Source: Persicaria tinctoria
Lineage: Eukaryota; Streptophyta; Magnoliopsida; Caryophyllales; Polygonaceae
Direction: 5' to 3'
NCBI GenBank assembly: GCA_037127255.1
Contig: JBANSL010000019.1
Coordinates: 18,933,001 to 18,997,000 of the forward strand
DNA length: 64,000 bases
Part shown: positions 57,514 to 64,000 of the stretch, piece after piece
Numbering within the stretch: position 1 is the first letter of the stretch
How the letters are laid out: each line of letters starts with the position of its first letter
Made by a program: the position numbers and the translations under genes
The notes under the pieces: generated by a model
What the model saw: only the letters and a program-made list of their open reading frames with translations
Told to the model about the DNA's origin: nothing
Database searches by the model: none

Positions 57514-60235
57514 TGTTGGACAAAAATGCGCAAATAATCGTACAACACATTTTATTTGGTTTTTAATATTTGAGTTCGACCCCTTTTGGTTATCCTCTTG
57601 ATTCCAAGTCGTATCGATACCAAGATTTTGTTGGTTTTGGTGATTTGGGCTGCACCCGAATTTCAGCGGGTTGCCTACGTATCTCTTGGAAGAGAATCAA
57701 GCCTCACGTAGTTCCTAGTGTTTGAGTTTGTGTGTTTTAACATCTTAAAGATTTTCATGCATCATTGGATCGTATTAGGACCCACCTTCTCGGAAGGGTA
57801 GCCCTAACATAAATCACACTATCATATGCATGAGATTTTCTCATGTATCACCCGAATAAATTGAGCAAACCTTCTCGGAAGGGTTTCCCAACTCAACGGC
57901 TATCACTTACACGGAAAATCATGTGTATTTAATTTGACGTTAATTTTAACCTCATTTTCAATTTTAAAGTGAATTTAGAGGTTAACGACTGTACCCGACA
58001 TATTTTGAGATTTAATATCGGGTTACCTACGTAGCCGTTTTACGGCGTCAAGTCTTTACGTAGTTCTTTTCTTTTGAAACCGTTTGATTTAATTTGTAAC
58101 CGGTGACTGAATTCGGCGTATTTAGAATTTTATACCGAATTTTCTACGTAACTCGTAAAAGAGTATCAAGTCTATACGTAGTTCTGAATAGAAACCAAGC
58201 TTGATTTGGTTTTAAAAGTGTGATCGTTTGAAGATCGGGATTGAACTCGACGAGCTCATAGCTTTATGTCAAGCTTCCTACATACCCATTTGAACGGGAT
58301 CAAATCTTATGTAGTTCTTTTCGGCGAAATATGAGCGTTTGGGAAAATCTAATGTAAGGTTTTGGCTTTGAATTTATTAAAAGCTAAATTTTCCGACCCA
58401 CTAAACTTTAATTGTGCCAACTTTAATAAATTTGTGCCAACTTTAATTTTCATATTTTAGTGGGCAAATTGTGCAATTAAGGACATTTTTTTTTATCAAG
58501 CCAAAAACCAATGCCGTATGCATATTTGCATGTGTCATACATGTGCATATGATTTGAAAACAAGTTCCTGCAAATTCAAATTAGATGTTTTATGGGCTTA
58601 AGCCCAAATTCCAGCTCATGAATTCAACACTTTAATGAGGCCAAGCCCACATTTTGCTAGTTCAACCCATAACTCGGTATGCCTGATTTTAATTTCAATT
58701 TGATTTTAATTTCAATTTCAACCCTTTTTTCTATCGGCAAATCAATTCTACGGTATTGATTTTTTTTTAACCCTAACAATTCCCCCACCAGCTGGTACAC
58801 TCTTATCAGAGAGAACCTCGCCGCTTAGCCCTTGACCCGAGTCAGGAACAGCGACCGCTAATCGGGGATTGAAGACGCCCTCCTCTGCCGGCTTTGGCGG
58901 CGCTCCCAGTCCATCCCGGCGCGATTAAGGCAGGACCGGCCGCAGCGGAGCATAGCAGCGCCCTTGCTGGGCACCATTCTCGGACCTAGCAGCGGACGGG
59001 CGGGGCTGTAGGAAGGAAAACCCGTCGATTCAGGCAAGGCCTAAGGACCGAGAACCGACGGAGTGCCTTTGAAACCCGACTCAAGGGGAGATGAAAGAGT
59101 TCTGACAATTGAAGATTTAGACTCCGTATGTCAGATGAGTTTATAAATCTGATTTTTTTTCTCTTCTTTCTCCTTCTTCCCCTCTTGTTCTTCTTCTTTA
59201 ATTTTCTTTTACTTTTCGGAACCAATTTGGCCGTCGTTTTGAATAACAGCCCTGCCGATTAGTTTGGATGTAAATAGCTTATTTCAGCCTTAGGTGACTC
59301 AACTGAAATCTGTTGGTTTGATTTTCCTTCTTGCAATGGATGAAAATCTTTGTTGTAATTTATATGAGCCTTTCTCAAATAAAGTTGAAATAGGCAGCAT
59401 AAATTTAAGTTGGTTTCTGTCTGGACTTTGATCCTTTTTTTTTTTTTTTCGTGAAACCCCTTATTTTGTTTGGAATTTGGAGAAACTGTCATCCTTGACC
59501 AGTCACCATGGCCCTCAATTTGGACTCCTTGGGCAGCATATCGACCCTGTAGATCAACCCCGTAGGATTGGATGTAGCGGTGAAACTCTCAATTTCAAAC
59601 CGACTACGAATTTTGGCGCTAGGTGAAACTGTCAATTTCGAACCTACAACGCCCCATCGATCTTCATTATATCTACCTGCCAGAAATAAAAACGCTGGGA
59701 ACAGATGAGATTTGGGTTTCTACCTTCTTCTAGGAAGTTGAGGGGTAAAAATTCTCTCTGTTGTTTTTTCCTATCTCTTTTTGCACTCTGAACGATCTTT
59801 CTTTGTATTTCTGTATTTCTGAAAGCAGTCAGATTAACAAGTAACAACCAACCGATGGGTTGATTCCCCTTTTCTATTTATAGGGGAATGAATAACAGTT
59901 TCCTTTTCATTTGTAAATAACTGCCCACTTTGGCTTATTTTCTCAAAACGTGGGCAATGGGGAATGTAACTGCATAACTTCTTTTTGACACAGTTATTAT
60001 GAAAATAATGGACCCCTTAAATAAAATAAATGAGTCATGTCCACACTCACTTTGGGCCTCAAATAATCAGCTTTCATTCATGGCCCAATTTTTTGCATTC
60101 CCTATCCTTTATTTGATTTTGAACATTAACTTCATGAATTAATCATAACCATAACTTATAATTAATTCCATAAAATTTTATACTTGATCACGAATTTTCC
60201 TTTGACCAAATATGCTGAAAATTTACCCTCAAACA
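57514..60235. mobile_element. Solo LTR
   Basis: 2722 bp running from TGTTGGAC to CTCAAACA (TG...CA), with the 5-bp duplication GTTAC at 57509-57513 and 60236-60240. No internal primer-binding site or coding region was seen, so it is read as a solo LTR left by LTR-LTR recombination. It contains phrases such as GGTTGCCTACGTA that recur within it. A TATA-like CTATTTATAGGGG lies near 59873. Confidence 0.75.
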
Positions 60236-61243
60236 GTTACATGACACGAGGATTAAAAGGGGTGACATGGGTCATTTAGACTATACGTAGGAATTTGAGA
60301 GAGTGAATAGTGACACGAAAAAATCTGTGAGGTGACACGTGCATGCAAAGACGTGACCCGATACTGAGACAAAACGACAATAGAAAAGGAATCTTTCAGG
60401 GTAGCAGTTGTTTGCACAGTTACTTTGACCTACTTTAAAAAATAGAAAAAAAGAAAAATCAAATATTCTCTCTCTCGAAAATAAAAGGTAAAGAAAAGAA
60501 AAGAAAAAGTAACTTTCGCCAACTTGCATTCATTGCAGTTGGGGAATAAAACTACCACCACAAGGGAAAGAGAGAGAGAGAGAGTGAATATTAATAGAGG
60601 GCAAGAAGGGAGGCGGTTGTGAATTGAAGGGAAAGAGGAGAGCAGCAGTTCGGCCGCTGTTAACATACGACATAGGACAAGGGAGGAAGACGCCGGAGAA
60701 GCCCGTACCGGAGAGGAAGGCGCCGGAAAACAGGTACAACTCAATTGATTCTTGAAATCCGTCTCCCTTCTCTGCTACTCTGAATCTTCACTTAATTTGC
60801 AATCTTCCCCACTTAATTTGCAATCTTCCATTATTTCGTTCAAATGCATGCAATTTGGGAATGGAGAAAATTCGGAAATTGGGGATTTGGGTTAACGGTG
60901 ATGTGGGGAATTGAGGAATACGGGGAAATAGAGATCTGGGGTAAAAGGGGTATGAGGATCTGAGGAATTGACAGAGAAGAGCGAGGGAGATTAAAGATGA
61001 GCGTGGGAGGGTTGCGGGTCCTTTAACCCAGAATGTGAGAGTGGAGAATAACCCCTGTCATAAACGGGTACTGTAGGAGTATTGGGAGAAGGCAACTGAC
61101 ATTCATGACATGGCTTATTCTGTTGGGTGACAAGGGTTACCCCCTAAGGTGACATGGGCACTTTCTCGTGAAACACTCGCAGACAGATTTACTAAGTAGG
61201 GGGTGAATTTGTCTGGATATTGATTATGTTCATGTCCACCTAA
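60236..61243 (+). other. Second VANC-like leader and first intron
   Basis: A GA-rich leader (60560-60730) with a GT donor after AACAG (about 60732) and an intron ending ATTGCAG (61250) repeat the layout of the first copy. GTGACA or close variants occur near 60262, 60310, 60331, 61105, 61127 and 61149. Confidence 0.6.
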
Positions 61244-61256
61244 TTGCAGGAAAGAC

Positions 61257-61490
61257 ATGGTTCGGTCCCAGAATTTGAGGAGGAAGGGTGTCCGGCCACC
61301 AAAGAAGGTGGAGCCACGACTCGCAGTGCCGGAGGAGAAGTATTTCCGGGGACGGGTCAACCATGGTTCGAGAGTGTCGCTGCTCGTGAACTTGGACGAC
61401 TGGGTCGACCCCGTCGATTGGGAGAAGCTGTTGCGATGCCAATTTGGGGGTATTGTGCAATTGGCAAACCGGGTTCAATTCTCGTCGCAA
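61257..61490 (+). pseudogene. Truncated head of a second VANC-like gene
   Basis: About 78 residues align with the start of the protein at 53563 (shared: VPEE, YFRGRVN, GSR, GGIVQLA, RVQFSSQ). The match breaks near 61490, exactly where transposase sequence on the other strand begins. It is a deletion junction, not a gene end. Confidence 0.75.
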
Positions 61491-63508
61491 CTACTTGAAT
61501 CTTTGGGATGCGTCCAGCTCTAACCTAGTATGTGTCACGGGGTTAGTCTGCTACAACATGTGCAAGTATGGAATAATATCTCGGTAGCTGTCTTCGTCGG
61601 TCCCATGCTTCACCTCCCTCGCTGCCAGTCGTGCCCTTCGTGCCTTCCAGTAGCTACACGATACTCCATACTCGGAATTCGTCATTTTCTGCACTTGCTC
61701 GGGAACGAGGTCCTTTTGAGTCCCGGTGAACCTGCATATAAGGGTGTCATGGTGAGTTACATTATGTGACATGTGGAATAATGTTGTGTGACATAAATAG
61801 TTGTTCGCAACTAAAGTAAGTATTACTTACTTGGTCACGAGGTTGTGTCCAATCATGTTCGACGTAGCATGTCGGCTATGGTTGTGCATCATGCTCAAGT
61901 CACATGTATGCTCCTGGACATACTGTTGGATGGACCACATAGTCGTGTGCCGGTAAGTTGACGCCCTTAACATCCACGTGCACTTGTTGTCCACACAACC
62001 AACTAAATACGTCGATTTACACGACATCTTCACTACAAACTCGAAGCACTTCTCCACTGCATTCCACTTAAGGCGACTCTGCACTTCAGCCTTCGAGGCG
62101 AACAATTGTCCCTCCGAAAGTTTTGTCAGGTTGCGTCGTGGATCCTGGGTCCGAGGCGTTGCTCTGTCCACCATAGCTTCAACGTTCTCCATCGTAGGTG
62201 GGGATGTGTTGGACCTAGGAACCCAATCTTCAAGTTCCCTCATCACCTCATCCTCAACTTCGTCCCTCTCCGTCGACACCCTCATACCCGGGTCTTCCTC
62301 AAAATCCTGCCAGTCAAAATCATCCCAAACTTCTTCCCTCTTCACTCCGGCATCGAAGTCCTCATCCTCCTCCTAACTGCTTATGTATATGACATCCAAC
62401 CCCTTATACATGTCACCTTGACATTTTACCGTGTCATCGGAAGAGGAGTCCATGTCACCCAAGTGGATAACATCTAGACCCTCACACCTGTCACCCTCAT
62501 GAATGTATCTGTCACCAGTTCCAAACCCCATGTCAGTTGCGTGCTCCTGGCTCTTCCCTATCACCCCACCCAACTGGATCAATTCCGGACCTTTACCCTT
62601 GTCACCTACACTCATAAGCTTGTCACTAGTTCCAAACCCCCAGTCAGTACCGTCCTCCTGTCTCTTCCCTATCACCTCACCCAAGTGGATCAACTCCGGA
62701 CATTTACCCTTGTCACCTTCACACATAAGCCTTTCACCAGTTCCAAAACCCATGTCAGTACGGTGATCATGGCTCTTCCCTATCACTTCACCCAAGGGGA
62801 TCAACTCCGGACCTTCAACCTTGTCACCTCCACACATATGCTTGTCACCAGATCCAAACCCCCTGTTACTTGCGTGCTCCTGGCTCTTCCTTATCACCTC
62901 ACCCAAGAGGATCACCTCCGGACCCTTACCTTTGTCACCTGCACATATATCCTTGTCACTCCTTCGAAACCCCGTGTCAACCTTGTTTTTCACCCTTATA
63001 TCGTTGCTCTTTCCTTTTGACTCGCTAACCCCTCCTCCACCATATAACCGAACATCTACAAACATAGGGTTTGGTTGTGCCTTACCTTCTTCCTCTAGGT
63101 CGTCCACCTTTTGGGAGTTACGAGGCCCACTCAAGCATTCTTCCCCGACGCCGGGTTGTGGTACTTGAAGGCTCTCTTTCACCACTGGACCAACATATAT
63201 TGCCATGGGCCATGGATGTTCCCCAGACTTCGAGTTCAGAAACTTAAAAGCCTCAAGGTCGTCATCATCACCTATCGTTATTGGATGACCCGCTTCTTCC
63301 GCCTTTGGCATATAAGACAACCGCCAATCTTTTTATGAACAATCATGGCCGACCTTGAGCCTCATCAGTTGATTCAGAGAGGCGAAGTTGATGCCCTCTT
63401 CAATGATCACATTCTTCCGCTTGGTTTCACCAGAATACACCCACCCGACACCATCGAACAAACAACGACCGTTGAAGATGAGAGTGACACATACTTTGGC
63501 GTTTTCCC
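61490..63508 (-). pseudogene. MuDR-type transposase, N-terminal part only
   Basis: The exon 63508-61831 and, after a 99-bp intron, 61731 to about 61490 encode the front half of a MULE transposase. An N-terminal domain (VTLIFNGRCL... RLSYMP) is followed by an acidic linker, five repeats of about 37 residues, the MuDR DNA-binding zinc region (FASKAEVQSRLKW... CTWMLRAS) and the start of the transposase core (YGVSCSYWKARRARL). Stops occur near 63325, at 62373 and near 61548. The frame ends around DASQRF, before the DDE catalytic domain, which is deleted. It cannot be active. It is convergent with the VANC-like gene. Confidence 0.82.
62395..62990 (-). repeat. 111-bp coding tandem repeat in transposase linker
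   Basis: About five units of 37 codons with the core GDKGKGPELIHLGEVIGKSQ. Most units carry two GTGACA words (minus strand), as GGTGACAAG coding G-D-K. Confidence 0.85.
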
Positions 63509-63920
63509 CTGCAAATGAAAAGTCGGATCAGCACCATTGTTAATGAGTATCTACTATTCGCGAAACATGAGGAGAAATAGGAGAGAAGCCTACTTATTGC
63601 ACCTGAGAATTAGGGTTTCTCATAAACCTCGGTGACACGGAAGTTAACTAACACTGACACGAACAAAGAATGCGCCTGACACGTGCTCTGCAACTGGACC
63701 TTGATGCCGATGGATTGTTCTCCAATGGTGGCCTTCTTCTCTAGCTCTCTTATCCATGGGAGGAAGAAACTGATGTCCTCTTTCCTCCTCTCCTATTATA
63801 CTTTGCAAATGGAGGGAAACCCCTTTCCCATAGGCAATCATTAGCCTCATCTCTCTCCTCTTTTTGGCGCTAAAATTTCCCACCAAAACTCATGTCCTCT
63901 CTCTCTCTCTCTCTCTCTCC
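63509..63920 (-). promoter_or_regulatory. Transposase leader region
   Basis: Upstream of the acceptor at 63509-63511 lies a presumed leader intron with GTGACA-like words (63626, 63654, 63678), then GA-rich leader sequence and a (CT)n run at 63898-63917. It mirrors the VANC-like leader at the other end of the element. Confidence 0.45.
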
Positions 63921-64000
63921 CCCTCCTTGTGAGAACCTGCAACCGACATTGCCCTTCCCTATTTTTTTTTTGCACTAATACCACCCATGTTATTTTTGCA
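63921..64000. mobile_element. Probable right end of the MULE, cut by the window
   Basis: On the minus strand the sequence starts TGCAAAAATAACATGG and GGTATTAGTGCAAAA, similar to the TTTGCAAAAATGCC words at the left end (33633-33740). The true terminus and 9-bp duplication, if any, lie beyond the window. Confidence 0.4.

Noticed and set aside
1..64000. tRNA, rRNA or microRNA genes
   Set aside because: No cloverleaf with A/B boxes, rRNA core or convincing microRNA precursor was recognised apart from MITE and foldback hairpins.

Overview
The window looks like nuclear DNA of a eudicot plant. Supporting signs are two ordinary plant genes with plant-type introns, Stowaway and hAT MITEs, LINEs, long LTR retrotransposons and Mutator-like elements (MULEs). 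The species cannot be fixed from the sequence. Only about 9 kb is host-gene territory; the rest is layered transposon sequence.

Host genes: a 14-exon E2F transcription factor of the E2FA/E2FB type runs on + from 17505 to 24419 (469 codons plus stop by my splice model, including one GC-AG intron). A single-exon CCR4-NOT deadenylase, CAF1, lies tail to tail with it on the minus strand (25257-26075). Both look intact.

Left arm, 1-17 kb: LINE insertions with 12-18 bp target duplications, a truncated LINE carrying zf-RVT and RNase H domains (8873-9997), small TIR elements, two Stowaway MITEs and a 1.5 kb foldback whose arms encode a small membrane-type protein.

Middle, 26-33.6 kb: a hAT MITE (8-bp duplication) inside a LINE remnant, then a 2.7 kb Pack-MULE (27829-30513, perfect 9-bp duplication). 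The Pack-MULE has captured two exon pieces of elongation factor 1-beta and carries about 40 GTGACA motifs in a minisatellite. After it come tandem AT-rich repeats, a SINE-like piece and a fragment of a gag-pro retroelement.

Right arm, 33.6-64 kb: a decayed VANDAL/Kaonashi-like MULE. Its DUF1985 plus Ulp1-protease gene (VANC-like, +) faces a truncated MuDR-type transposase (-). An 18.9 kb LTR element (34602-53494, duplication GTGAC) sits in the leader intron of the VANC-like gene. That element codes only gag and protease and is itself split by a 9.98 kb non-coding LTR element (40659-50638, duplication CATAG). A solo LTR (57514-60235, duplication GTTAC) interrupts the MULE further on.

Most interesting signal: the hexamer GTGACA is strongly clustered in the non-coding parts of the VANC-like gene, in the transposase introns and coding repeats, and in the Pack-MULE minisatellite, but sits near background level over the host genes. 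In Arabidopsis VANDAL elements, VANC anti-silencing proteins recognise short motifs repeated in their own element. I propose, as inference, that GTGACA is the recognition motif of this family and that the Pack-MULE has amplified it.
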